NCBI GenBank assembly: GCA_000802045.1
Contig: JUEF01000082.1
Location: 1 to 61,943, forward strand
Length of the DNA stretch: 61,943 bases
Reading direction: 5' to 3'
Source: Peptococcaceae bacterium BICA1-8
GTDB lineage: Bacteria > Bacillota > Peptococcia > Peptococcales > BICA1-8
Part shown: positions 27,309-35,540 of the stretch, one piece after another
How positions within the stretch are numbered: position 1 is the first letter of the stretch
Layout: each line of letters begins with the position of its first letter
Notes under the pieces: generated by a model
The model's input: the letters and a program-made list of their open reading frames with translations, nothing else
Database searches by the model: none
Told to the model about the DNA's origin: nothing
Program-made: the position numbers and the translations under genes

Positions 27309-28538
27309 TTAAGATTTCTTTACCATACTTAATGCATCCTTTGCCCTAGCTTTGGAGCCAAGTTCAGGAAGATATAGGGAAATACCACCCATAATTAAAA
27401 AACAGAGACTGCATAACATAAATAGCAAGGTATAATTTTGACCAGCTAAAGGTGCGAGAATAAAGGATGGAATAAAGACTGCTCCAAATAGCTGTAAAGT
27501 TGCAATAAGTCCACCGGCAGTTCCGGCATATATCGGCCCTATTTCTGGCAAAAGCATTGGAAACGATAATAAAAGAGGCAGACATCCTCCAACAAGAATA
27601 CCAACAAAAACTAAAAGAACCATATTAAGCCCTAAGGGGGCTATCCAAGATAAGTACATAATAACTCCGCCAAAAAATGCTACCGGGCTTAAAAAAGGTT
27701 TAATTTTACCTATACGGTCCGACAAAAAGGGAAGGAAAACACTACCAAAAATTGTTCCAATAGAAAAAAGCGAGGCCATAAATCCTGCTGCAACAGGGTC
27801 CATTCCTTTTGCTTCATGGAGAGCATTAGGAAGGAAGCCTGAAAACGCCATATTGGTTGCCATTACAAACATTAAAGCTATACCCACCAACCACAATCTC
27901 GAGCTTCTAGCTGCAACGCCAACATACTTAAGAACCGGCATTACAGGAAAGTCAGGTGCACCTTGGGGCTTGACCTTTATAAATAACATCCAGATTATCC
28001 ATACAACAATCATAATATAACCTGCCGTTACATATGCACTCTTAGCTGTAGGAAATAATGCAGATGTCGATAAACTTACTGTAATTCCAACGCCGGCGGC
28101 AGTAAAGTAAAGTCCCATAGCCGAACCTATCTGTTCTTTGGGGAACCAAGCCCCTATAAGCTTTGCTGCATTAGCATTTAAAAGAGTTATACTTATACCA
28201 GATAGAAACATTAATATAAATAATTCCAAAAAACTATTTGCTGCATACCTAAAATATACACCTATAATAGAAAAAACAAAGCCAACGGCAACAACCTTTT
28301 TTACACCAAATCTATCAGCTAGGGCTCCTGCCGCAAGGCTAAATATTACTGCAGGAAGCATAGGTGCTGTCAAAATTAGTGAAAATTGTCCTGCCGTCAA
28401 ATTAAGCTCAGGGATAATTCTATAGGCTAACGCTGAAATTTGAAACTGAGGCACTACGCCCACAAATGTTGTTAACCACATAATACTTAAAATCACCCAA
28501 CGATAAGGGTGCATCTCGGCCTTTATGCTATCATCCAT
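27309..28538 (-). CDS. MFS transporter
   Basis: 409-aa major facilitator with about 12 hydrophobic helices. It carries the helix 2-3 loop motif GALADRFGVKKV and its counterpart FLSDRIGKIKPF in the second half, and resembles the CynX/NNP-type small organic-anion carriers. Its place in the operon suggests it imports the methyl-donor substrate (or exports the demethylated product). Cannot be narrowed by sequence. Confidence 0.9.
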   Translation of the reverse strand: MDDSIKAEMHPYRWVILSIMWLTTFVGVVPQFQISALAYRIIPELNLTAGQFSLILTAPMLPAVIFSLAAGALADRFGVKKVVAVGFVFSIIGVYFRYAANSFLELFILMFLSGISITLLNANAAKLIGAWFPKEQIGSAMGLYFTAAGVGITVSLSTSALFPTAKSAYVTAGYIMIVVWIIWMLFIKVKPQGAPDFPVMPVLKYVGVAARSSRLWLVGIALMFVMATNMAFSGFLPNALHEAKGMDPVAAGFMASLFSIGTIFGSVFLPFLSDRIGKIKPFLSPVAFFGGVIMYLSWIAPLGLNMVLLVFVGILVGGCLPLLLSFPMLLPEIGPIYAGTAGGLIATLQLFGAVFIPSFILAPLAGQNYTLLFMLCSLCFLIMGGISLYLPELGSKARAKDALSMVKKS

Positions 28539-28573
28539 CTCCTAAAACAGCTCCTTTAAATTTCTGCAATGGA

Positions 28574-28602
28574 TAAATAGAGGCCAATATGGCCTCTATT
28601 TA
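28574..28602. terminator. Perfect 12-bp hairpin inside the operon
   Basis: TAAATAGAGGCC-AATAT-GGCCTCTATTTA, between the second corrinoid gene and the MFS gene. It lacks a T-tract on the minus strand, so it may be a processing or attenuation element, giving more of the upstream genes than the downstream ones. Confidence 0.7.
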
Positions 28603-28610
28603 TAATTAAA

Positions 28611-29231
28611 TTAACTAAATATTTGTTTGGCAACCCTTAATCCATCACTGGCATTGTTGGCAAAATAGTCGGCACCAACATATTCTCTAACAAGCTCGTC
28701 AATATAGTTTCCTCCAATAATGACCTTTGTATTAAGTCCTTCTGCTCTTATAGCATCGATTGTTTTCTTCATCGCTTCTTGGCATCCAGTTAGAAGAACA
28801 CTTATTCCAATGAGAGGGGCCTTAGACTCTTTTGCGGCCTCAACGAAATTTTCGATAGGTACATCTACCCCTAAATCAATAACATTGTAACCAGCACCTT
28901 TTAAAAGCATAACAACTATATTCTTACCCAAATCATGGATATCCCCTTTAACAGTGCCTACTACGATATTTCCTTTATTTCCTGAAACAGAATCTATTAA
29001 ATGTGGTTCTAAAACCTCCATGGCATCCTTCATAATTTCGCCGCACATTACTAGCTCACTTAAAAAAAACTCACCTGTTTCAAATAATTTACCAACCTCT
29101 GACATCCCCTTTTGTAAGGATTCAACGATATCAAGAGGAGAATCACCTTTTGCTAAACGTTCTTTAACCAGCACTATTACTTGTTCTTCTTCTAAATCCA
29201 AAATTGCTTTTGCTAAAGTATCTGTTAGCAT
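28611..29231 (-). CDS. Corrinoid protein 2
   Basis: 206-aa second corrinoid carrier with the Co ligand His99 in KGDIHDLGKN, the N-terminal helical cap (residues 1-85) and IGISVLLTGCQEAMKK, IGGNYIDELV. The start is set at the ATG 29231 because AAGGAG lies 8 nt upstream; the in-frame GTG at 29240 is too close to it. Downstream of the UroD-type methyltransferase, which is the likely methyl donor to it. Paired with corrinoid protein 1 at 23284 in the same operon. Confidence 0.93.
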   Translation of the reverse strand: MLTDTLAKAILDLEEEQVIVLVKERLAKGDSPLDIVESLQKGMSEVGKLFETGEFFLSELVMCGEIMKDAMEVLEPHLIDSVSGNKGNIVVGTVKGDIHDLGKNIVVMLLKGAGYNVIDLGVDVPIENFVEAAKESKAPLIGISVLLTGCQEAMKKTIDAIRAEGLNTKVIIGGNYIDELVREYVGADYFANNASDGLRVAKQIFS

Positions 29232-29264
29232 TATCTTCACTCCTTCGTAAAAAATAGTTTTTAC

Positions 29265-29435
29265 CTACCGATGCACCCAAAACCAAAGAAAATTATATGC
29301 CGTTTCATCTAATCTTTCCCAATCCTTTTTTACTATTTCCTCATTACCGGGAATACCGCCTAATTCTTCCATTTTAACCTTCCAAGGCGTACAAGTACCA
29401 GGTTCTGGAACGAATTTTTTTTCCTTTTCACTCAT
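29265..29435 (-). CDS. 56-aa small protein of the methyltransferase operon (unrecognised)
   Basis: Short ORF with a strong ribosome site (AGGAGGGATAATCA before the ATG). The product begins MSEKEKKFVPEPGTCTPW, has a central glycine-containing GGIPGNEEIV and ends ETAYNFLWFWVHR. It lies 18 nt after the UroD-family gene and 33 nt before corrinoid protein 2. It has one cysteine and an aromatic-rich C-terminus that could insert into a partner or membrane. I do not recognise a family. Its compact fit in the operon argues that it is real. Confidence 0.75.
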   Translation of the reverse strand: MSEKEKKFVPEPGTCTPWKVKMEELGGIPGNEEIVKKDWERLDETAYNFLWFWVHR

Positions 29436-29453
29436 TGATTATCCCTCCTTTAT

Positions 29454-30629
29454 TTAATAAGTACCATATTCTCTAGCAGCTTCAAGCATAGCCATAATAT
29501 TTTCTTTTTTTGCATCACCCATTACTACTCCACCTGCACCAAGGATAAAGCCACCATCACCGGCTAATTCATCAATTGACCTCTTAACTTGCTCTTTAAC
29601 TTTTTCCGGTGTTCCATAGGTTAATAATGTAGTAGGCATTCCACCGATGAGACAGAATCTGCCGCCGAGAATTTCTTTAGCTTTTTTCGCATCTGTCAAA
29701 TCAATATCAAACACAATGCTTTTATCGGGCAACTCAGCAATCTTCTCAAGATATGGAGTCCAATCCCCTTCTGCATAGAAATATGTTCTTTTCCCTTTGG
29801 CCCATAATCCTTCAATTACAGCTTTAAATGATGGCCAATAATAATTTTCCCATTGATAAGGATTGAGGAATGGATATGATCCCCTATGCAGTGGTGCAAA
29901 ACAAGGGAAGCGCGTATCTGCTCCTGCACCCGATAAAGCATAATTGATATTATGGGGAACAATAACTTCACAAGCAGCCGCGACCTTTTCCGGCCGGCGG
30001 CGGAGGTCAAGAAGAATGCCTTTCATAGATCTTAATGCATCACCTAATGTATCAAAAGGAGCTTTTGTCATCCCTGTAAATTGTCCAACAACACCATGCT
30101 CCACAGTCCATTTACCCCATGATGCACCCATATAATTATTGTATTCTGCAAAAGCTACCGAACTCCGTATTAAAGCTGATATACCCCTAAGGGAACTAGG
30201 ATTTTCAAATTCAGTACTAATTCTGGGTAAATAGGTAGTAGCAATCCACTCGGTAGGATTGGCAATAAAAGCATCGTAATCCTCTGCTTTCATATATTCT
30301 TCTTCTACAAACTGGAAAGTAGAGTTTTCATCTAAGCCCATACCAGGAAACTTGTAAAGTTTAGAGCCTATAGCATCCCACATTGGCGGCCACCATAATG
30401 TTGGACCACCACCGAAAACATCTACATCAAATTCCGGCAGTATGTCGTCTACTGCTTTGATACTTTTTTCCCAATCATAAAAAATCTCTTGGAAATTATT
30501 TTCAGTATGTTTTACTATCCAGTCACCGATACCAAAACTAACAGGCACCTTATCCGGCTTACCACAATCTAAAGCAGTCATGTAACGATTTAGTCTTTCT
30601 TGATAGAGTTTTGCTACCTTTTCATTCAT
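29454..30629 (-). CDS. UroD-family corrinoid methyltransferase (MtaA/MtvB-like)
   Basis: 391-aa TIM-barrel of the uroporphyrinogen-decarboxylase superfamily, but without haem context. In operons with corrinoid proteins such enzymes transfer methyl groups from a methoxy- or methyl-donor substrate to Co(I). Motifs: FGIGDWIVKH, FPCFAPLHRGSYPF, FYAEGDWTPYLEK and CLIGGMPTTLLTYGTPEKV. The likely role is MT-I (demethylase) upstream of the THF methyltransferase (MT-II). The substrate could be a methoxyaromatic, methylated amine, or other one-carbon donor; sequence alone does not decide. Confidence 0.87.
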   Translation of the reverse strand: MNEKVAKLYQERLNRYMTALDCGKPDKVPVSFGIGDWIVKHTENNFQEIFYDWEKSIKAVDDILPEFDVDVFGGGPTLWWPPMWDAIGSKLYKFPGMGLDENSTFQFVEEEYMKAEDYDAFIANPTEWIATTYLPRISTEFENPSSLRGISALIRSSVAFAEYNNYMGASWGKWTVEHGVVGQFTGMTKAPFDTLGDALRSMKGILLDLRRRPEKVAAACEVIVPHNINYALSGAGADTRFPCFAPLHRGSYPFLNPYQWENYYWPSFKAVIEGLWAKGKRTYFYAEGDWTPYLEKIAELPDKSIVFDIDLTDAKKAKEILGGRFCLIGGMPTTLLTYGTPEKVKEQVKRSIDELAGDGGFILGAGGVVMGDAKKENIMAMLEAAREYGTY

Positions 30630-30688
30630 AGTTTTTCCTCCTTTTTTCCACTTTGTGGCTTATTCCCTTTAGTCGCCTTACTCCCAAG

Positions 30689-31486
30689 CTAATCCTCTAA
30701 GGTCTCATTGCGAAAAGCTTTTAAATAGTTTCTGCCAAACTTATCCTGACCTATAAGTAAGTTAGCAGCAGTAACTGATGTCATGATTTTTCTATCAATA
30801 GGATCAAGGATAGCAGCATCCATACCAAAAGCCATACATATAGCTAAAAAGTGCCGATTAATAATTTTTCTTTTTGGCATGGTGTATGAAATGTTACTTA
30901 AACCAGATACTGTTTTAACATTAAATAATCTTTTGATATCAGTTAAGCATTGGAAAAACATAGTAGCATTGTTGGAATCTACTGCAAGGGGTAGAACTAA
31001 AGGATCAATATAGAGTTTATTTAAGTCATAATTTTCCTTTGATAGGACTTCAATAAGACGTTTAGTAATTGCAATTCTTTGTTCAGCAGTTTTAGGAATG
31101 CCATTATCATCAGTTGTTAAACCAATTACCGGACACTGGTGTTTAATAACAAGTGGCAGGATACCCTCAATACGGTCTTTTTCTAGTGAAATAGAATTTA
31201 TCATAACCTTACTTTTATCACCCTTAATACAAGTAAGACCTCTCTCAACGGTCTGAGCAGAAATGCTATCAATACATAAGGGTATATCTGTAACTTCTTG
31301 AACATTTTGAATGAGCCACTCCATATCAGCGTCCTCATTACATTGTGCTGTATTTAAATCTAAGTAATTAGCTCCACCCTCCACTTGCTTTAGGGCCAGA
31401 TTCTGAACAGCGGCAACATCTTTATCATTAATAATTTGACGCACACTGGGTATTGCGCTGTTTAGCTTTTCTCCGATAATCAACAT
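30689..31486 (-). CDS. Methyltetrahydrofolate:corrinoid methyltransferase (AcsE/MtvA-like)
   Basis: 265-aa pterin-binding-domain protein of the AcsE/MtrH/MtvA group. Folate-binding features: ANYLDLNTAQ, IPLCIDSISAQTVERGL, MINSIS, and LYIDPLVLPLAV..SGLSNISYTMPKR. It moves the methyl group between corrinoid protein and tetrahydrofolate, linking the operon to the folate pool and the Wood-Ljungdahl branch. First gene of the operon, with GGAGG upstream of the ATG and a ~155-nt leader from the predicted promoter. Confidence 0.92.
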   Translation of the reverse strand: MLIIGEKLNSAIPSVRQIINDKDVAAVQNLALKQVEGGANYLDLNTAQCNEDADMEWLIQNVQEVTDIPLCIDSISAQTVERGLTCIKGDKSKVMINSISLEKDRIEGILPLVIKHQCPVIGLTTDDNGIPKTAEQRIAITKRLIEVLSKENYDLNKLYIDPLVLPLAVDSNNATMFFQCLTDIKRLFNVKTVSGLSNISYTMPKRKIINRHFLAICMAFGMDAAILDPIDRKIMTSVTAANLLIGQDKFGRNYLKAFRNETLED

Positions 31487-31624
31487 GCTCGCAAACCTCC
31501 ATTTTGTGTGTTGAAAATTAAATAAATTTTATGCTCAACCTAGCTTTTTTTTTGATGTATTTACCTCCCTTCCTTCATTTATTTTTACAACTTGATAGGG
31601 TATGATTGATTAGTAGTTGTTATG

Positions 31625-31636
31625 TTGTATATACAA
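31625..31636. promoter_or_regulatory. HutC-type operator palindrome
   Basis: Perfect 12-bp palindrome TTGTATATACAA, matching the HutC-subfamily GntR consensus GTNTANAC. It lies just downstream of the predicted transcription start of the methyltransferase operon, a position for repression. I saw no second copy in the window. The regulator is probably the HutC-type protein at 23932. Confidence 0.7.
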
Positions 31637-31648
31637 ATTTCTATTTAC

Positions 31649-31678
31649 ATCTTACCACGTTTGAATTTTCTGAGTCAA
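31649..31678 (-). promoter_or_regulatory. Sigma-A-type promoter of the methyltransferase operon
   Basis: Minus-strand -35 TTGACT (31673-31678) and -10 TAAGAT (31649-31654), 18-bp spacer. A start around 31642 places the palindrome at 31625-31636 just after +1. Assigned by eye. Confidence 0.6.
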
Positions 31679-31732
31679 CTAATATATTGTTAATTTTCTG
31701 ATATTTATTAAGATTCTGCTCTATATGCAATT

Positions 31733-31764
31733 TAAAAAAAGCTCTATTAAATAGAGCTTTTTTT
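31733..31764 (-). terminator. nrd operon terminator
   Basis: Hairpin AAAAAGCTCTATT / AATAGAGCTTTTT just after the nrdG stop, perfect stem and T-run. It separates the nrd operon from the methyltransferase promoter. The remaining 31487-31732 holds that promoter, its operator and leader. Confidence 0.92.
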
Positions 31765-31771
31765 AAATTTA

Positions 31772-32281
31772 TTATATGTTTGCAGCATATTTTTTTGTTA
31801 AAATCTCCGCTATTTGTCCTGTAGCAAGGGAATTAGGTACATCAATAATCCTTTGATTACGGGAACCCTTAAAAACAAGGGAAATATCCTTTTCCTTTAA
31901 AATAAAGGGACCGTCTACCAAAACATCAATTAAGCTCATAACCGGTAAATCTTTAACTTCTTCAAAGGTATAACCGGAATATAGCCAGATATTTACATCG
32001 GGCCGACGATTGCGGATAAAAGAAATAACTTTATATAATGCTTCCGGCTGCATTAAAGGATCCCCACCAGAGAAAGAAAGACCAGCATGCTTAGCGGTTA
32101 GCTTTTTCAAAAGCATTTTAGCTAATTCATTTTCTGTCACTTCTATCCCACCTTCTATAGGAAGCAAAGAGGGGTTATGACACCCCTCACATATTCTTGG
32201 ACATCCCTGCAGGAAAGCCACAACCCTTATCCCTGGTCCGTCTACTATAGAATCAGACATAATATCAGCATATCTAACCAT
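31772..32281 (-). CDS. nrdG: Anaerobic ribonucleoside-triphosphate reductase activating protein
   Basis: Radical SAM enzyme (about 169 aa) that generates the glycyl radical on NrdD. The cluster motif CPRICEGC (CX3CX2C) follows VRYADIMSDSIVDGPGIRVVAFLQG; the SAM-binding GGDP is at SFSGGDPLMQ. The start chosen is the ATG at 32281, spaced 7 nt from GAGGTG. Last gene of nrdR-nrdD-nrdG, separated from nrdD by a repeat-filled 110-bp gap. Confidence 0.95.
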   Translation of the reverse strand: MVRYADIMSDSIVDGPGIRVVAFLQGCPRICEGCHNPSLLPIEGGIEVTENELAKMLLKKLTAKHAGLSFSGGDPLMQPEALYKVISFIRNRRPDVNIWLYSGYTFEEVKDLPVMSLIDVLVDGPFILKEKDISLVFKGSRNQRIIDVPNSLATGQIAEILTKKYAANI

Positions 32282-32300
32282 TGACATACACCTCGACAAT

Positions 32301-32390
32301 AAAAAGTGGCTAGTTACTAGTTGTTAGCTGTTAGTTTTAGTTACTTTGAATGTCTTTTCTAGCCACTAATATCTAGCCACTAGCCACTTT
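32301..32390. repeat. Heptamer repeats between nrdG and nrdD
   Basis: AGTGGCTAGTTACTAGTTG and TTGTTAGCTGTTAG words at 32305-32338, and CTAGCCACTA units at 32361-32389. The outer ends are inverted (AGTGGCTAG / CTAGCCACT). Same family as the 10249 block. Confidence 0.85.
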
Positions 32391-32391
32391 A

Positions 32392-34506
32392 TTAAATTTC
32401 CATATGATTGACACGGTTTTTCTCTTCTGCCTTTTTAGCATCATTAAACATCTCTAAGGTGGAAAGATAACCGGTAATCCTTCTAATCCTGCTTATTCTT
32501 CCACTGGTACCACAGGCAGGACAAACCTCAGTATCAATTACACCATTAAAGCCGCATTCCTTACAAATATCTACCGGGAAGTTTACAGCTGCATAACCCA
32601 TATCTGCTTCATACATTGCCTGAATAATACTCTCAAATGCCTCTATGTTATTGGTAGGTGCTGATGGTAATTCTACATAGGATATATGCCCGGCATTACA
32701 AAGCTTGTGATAGGACCCTTCAATATTGATCTTTTGGATAGCACCTATCTTGAAGTCAACGGGAATATGAAAGGAATTCGTATACCATTCTTTATCGGTA
32801 ATTCCCTGGATCTCCCCAAATACTTCTGTATCCTTAGCGACAAATTTTCCACTCAACCCTTCGGCGGGAGTTGCTAGTAAGCTAAAGTTTAAACTGTATT
32901 TCTTGGAGGCTTCATCGCATTTGCGTCTCAAATGGTTTATGATGGAAAGACCTAGCCCTTGGGACTCCTGACTTTCCCCATGGTGTTTACCCGTTAAGGC
33001 AATCAACGCTTCAGCTAGGCCAATAAATCCGATACTCAAAGTATCATGTTTAATAGCTTTTTCAATAGTATCTTCAGGACCTAAATCCTCACTGTCTAAA
33101 TGAAGCTTTTGCCCCATTAAAAACGGAAAATCTTTTACTTTTAAACGTTTTTGAAAATCATATCTAGTTAACAGCTGTTTGATGGTTAAGTCTACTATCT
33201 TATCTAAGCTGCTCCAAAACACAGACAAATCACCATCGGCTTTAATTCCTAGACGTGGTAGGTTTATTGTAGTGAAGGATAAATTTCCCCTTCCATCAGT
33301 AACTTCAGGACCGTTTATATTAGCCATAACCCTGGTCCTGCAGCCCATATAAGCTACTTCATCTTCAAATACTGTGTTAAAGCTGGCGTCCTGGAAGGAA
33401 AAGTTGGGGAATAACCTTTTACAGGCAACCTGCATGCTTAATTTAAACAAATCATAATTTGGATCTTCCTTGTAATAATTTATACCCTCTTTAATTTTAA
33501 AACAGATATTAGGGAAAATGGGGGCTTCCCCTTTGCCCAATCCTTTTTCATAAGCCTTTAGAAGCTGCTCGGTAATCATTCGCCCGCCTCGGGTTGTATC
33601 AGTTCCTAAGTTAATAGAGGAAAAAGGCACCTGAGCCCCGGCTCTGCTATGCATAGTATTTAAATTATATACAAAACCCTCCATAGCCTGGAACACTTCT
33701 TCCTCTACCCGTTCTTGGATTAACTCAGCAATTTTTTCTTCATCAACTTGGACTTCTAGTTTCTCTAATGATCCTCGCAATATTTTCTCTTGCCGCTCAA
33801 ATTCTTTCTCAACATATACTCCCATATCCCGGTCAAAAAATCCAAAGGACTGGCCACCATGGTGGTCATTCTGATTACTCTGTAAGATTATAGCAGATAG
33901 AGCAGCGGCAGTTTTTATGCTCTTAGGTGATCTAATATAGCCATGTCCGTTATTAAAGCCTTCTTCTAATAATTTATGTAAAGGTATTTGTAAACAGGTT
34001 GTTGTTTTTCCGTACCAGGCTAAGTCATGAATATAGAAATCACCGTTAATATGTGCCTCCGTTTGTTCCTGTGGAATAACCCGCTTTAGATAGTATTCTT
34101 TTGAAGCTACTTCAGATATTTGCAGTATTTTAGCAGATGGTGAGTTGCCAACATTAGCATTTTCTCTACTTGTCTCCCGTAAAATAAGAGCAACAGCATC
34201 CATCATTTCTGAACGGGTTTCTCTAATTCTTGTTCGCTTATCACGGTATAATATATAGGCTTTAGCTGTTTTGGCATGACCTTTTTCGATAAGAATTTTT
34301 TCTACAATATCCTGAACATCCTCAACTGTAAAGACATGACCATTAAAGCGATTTTTTAAAAAACGCAGCACATCAATAGTTAATTCCAAGGCGGTCTGTT
34401 TATCCTCACCACCGACCGATTGGGCGGCTTTAAAAATAGCCTCAGTAATTTTCCCTTCCTCAAAGACTACCTCTCGCCCATCTCTCTTGCGAACACCTGT
34501 AAACAT
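32392..34506 (-). CDS. nrdD: Anaerobic ribonucleoside-triphosphate reductase
   Basis: 704-aa class III ribonucleotide reductase. N-terminal ATP-cone (residues 1-90, RKRDGREVVFEEGKI), central catalytic barrel (AGAQVPFSSINLGTDT), four C-terminal zinc cysteines (CKECG..CPACG) and the glycyl-radical loop RRITGYLS near the end. Makes dNTPs under anoxia with NrdG. It starts 1 nt after the nrdR stop. Two NrdR boxes lie ahead of the operon. Confidence 0.97.
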   Translation of the reverse strand: MFTGVRKRDGREVVFEEGKITEAIFKAAQSVGGEDKQTALELTIDVLRFLKNRFNGHVFTVEDVQDIVEKILIEKGHAKTAKAYILYRDKRTRIRETRSEMMDAVALILRETSRENANVGNSPSAKILQISEVASKEYYLKRVIPQEQTEAHINGDFYIHDLAWYGKTTTCLQIPLHKLLEEGFNNGHGYIRSPKSIKTAAALSAIILQSNQNDHHGGQSFGFFDRDMGVYVEKEFERQEKILRGSLEKLEVQVDEEKIAELIQERVEEEVFQAMEGFVYNLNTMHSRAGAQVPFSSINLGTDTTRGGRMITEQLLKAYEKGLGKGEAPIFPNICFKIKEGINYYKEDPNYDLFKLSMQVACKRLFPNFSFQDASFNTVFEDEVAYMGCRTRVMANINGPEVTDGRGNLSFTTINLPRLGIKADGDLSVFWSSLDKIVDLTIKQLLTRYDFQKRLKVKDFPFLMGQKLHLDSEDLGPEDTIEKAIKHDTLSIGFIGLAEALIALTGKHHGESQESQGLGLSIINHLRRKCDEASKKYSLNFSLLATPAEGLSGKFVAKDTEVFGEIQGITDKEWYTNSFHIPVDFKIGAIQKINIEGSYHKLCNAGHISYVELPSAPTNNIEAFESIIQAMYEADMGYAAVNFPVDICKECGFNGVIDTEVCPACGTSGRISRIRRITGYLSTLEMFNDAKKAEEKNRVNHMEI

Positions 34507-34507
34507 C

Positions 34508-34984
34508 TTATTCCCTCCTATTACTAGTCCTCAATAAACCTTCAATTTCTTTTAAAAAAGTACTGATATCTTTAAACTCTCGGTAAACTGAGGCAAATCT
34601 AACATAAGCTACCTCATCAAGCTTCTTCAGCTTGTCCATAACCAACTCACCAATTAAAGATGAGTTAACTTCCCGCTCTAGCTTGTTTTTTAAATCCCGT
34701 TCAATTTCTTCTGTAACGATTTCTAACTCCTTCAGTGCTACCGGTCTTTTTTCACAAGCTCTAATCAAACCATTTAATATTTTAGTAGAATCAAACACCT
34801 GTCTTTTACCGTCTTTTTTCACAACGACTAATGGTACATCTTCAATCTTTTCATAAGTAGTAAATCTTTTAGTGCAATCAACACACTCTCTACGCCGCCG
34901 GATGTAGTTACCATCATCAGCTGATCGGGTATCCAATACTTTGCTTTCATAAAATCCACAAAAAGGACAGCGCATTTTCTTCAC
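34508..34984 (-). CDS. nrdR: Transcriptional repressor NrdR
   Basis: 158 aa: N-terminal zinc ribbon ([31 protein letters not shown]) and an ATP-cone ([19 protein letters not shown]). It senses dATP/ATP and represses ribonucleotide reductase genes. It is here co-transcribed with its targets nrdD and nrdG and probably autoregulates through the boxes at 35061-35108. The first two codons (MKK) may be extra; the MRC ATG is equally plausible. Confidence 0.95.
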   Translation of the reverse strand: MKKMRCPFCGFYESKVLDTRSADDGNYIRRRRECVDCTKRFTTYEKIEDVPLVVVKKDGKRQVFDSTKILNGLIRACEKRPVALKELEIVTEEIERDLKNKLEREVNSSLIGELVMDKLKKLDEVAYVRFASVYREFKDISTFLKEIEGLLRTSNRRE

Positions 34985-35060
34985 TCCCGTCCCCTTTTTT
35001 AAAGGGTTTTATTCGGATATATCGAATATAGTAGTTATGATTATTTTCCGCCCCAACAAC

Positions 35061-35108
35061 CACTATATCTAGTGCTAATTTATATTCTAACCAACTATAT
35101 CTAGTATG
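35061..35108. promoter_or_regulatory. Pair of NrdR boxes
   Basis: CCACTATATCTAGTGC (35061-35076) and CAACTATATCTAGTAT (35093-35108), start-to-start 32 bp, i.e. three helical turns. Both spacing and sequence match the known NrdR operator arrangement. Located 77-124 bp upstream of nrdR. Confidence 0.88.
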
Positions 35109-35126
35109 TCAAACCAATTATTTCCA

Positions 35127-35167
35127 AAAGGAAAACGGACATTGCCGTGGCATTGCCCGTTTTTTTA
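35127..35167. terminator. Hairpin downstream of ylmC
   Basis: ACGGACATTGCC / GGCATTGCCCGT inverted repeat with a T-run on the plus strand and TTTTCCTTTT on the minus. It ends the minus-strand spo/ylmC unit before the nrd promoter. Confidence 0.75.
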
Positions 35168-35202
35168 CGTTGATAGACGATAGTCGATTGTCCATAGTCG
35201 AT

Positions 35203-35487
35203 TCATCTAATCCACTCTTCCGTTCGCTCTTTACGAGGCATTTCAGGAAACTGCTGAGCCTCAACTAAAATTACATCAACCCCAATACGAACTATTTTTT
35301 CCCAGGGTACTACATAATCTTCCCGTCTCCCAAAAATGTTAAAAAACCTACCATTACCAGGAAGGATTAATGCTGTAATTCTTCCTGTCTCTACATCAAT
35401 ATCAATATCCTTAATTGGACCAAGTCGCCTTCCGTCAATAACATTAATAATTTCTCTTTCTTGTAAATCAGATACCTTGGCCAGCAT
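35203..35487 (-). CDS. YlmC/YmxH family PRC-barrel protein
   Basis: 94-aa PRC-barrel protein: LQEREIINVIDGRRLGPIKDIDIDVETGRI..LILPGNG..VPWEKIVRIGVDVILVE. The YlmC/YmxH family is sporulation-associated and lies next to sigG in many Firmicutes. Its heptad-rich repeat TGATAGACGATAGTCGA follows the stop. The position right after spoIIR/sigG agrees with the family. Confidence 0.88.
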   Translation of the reverse strand: MLAKVSDLQEREIINVIDGRRLGPIKDIDIDVETGRITALILPGNGRFFNIFGRREDYVVPWEKIVRIGVDVILVEAQQFPEMPRKERTEEWIR

Positions 35488-35540
35488 AAAAACCCCTCCT
35501 TACTGGTGGACAATATATTTATATTTAATAAATGTCCCTT

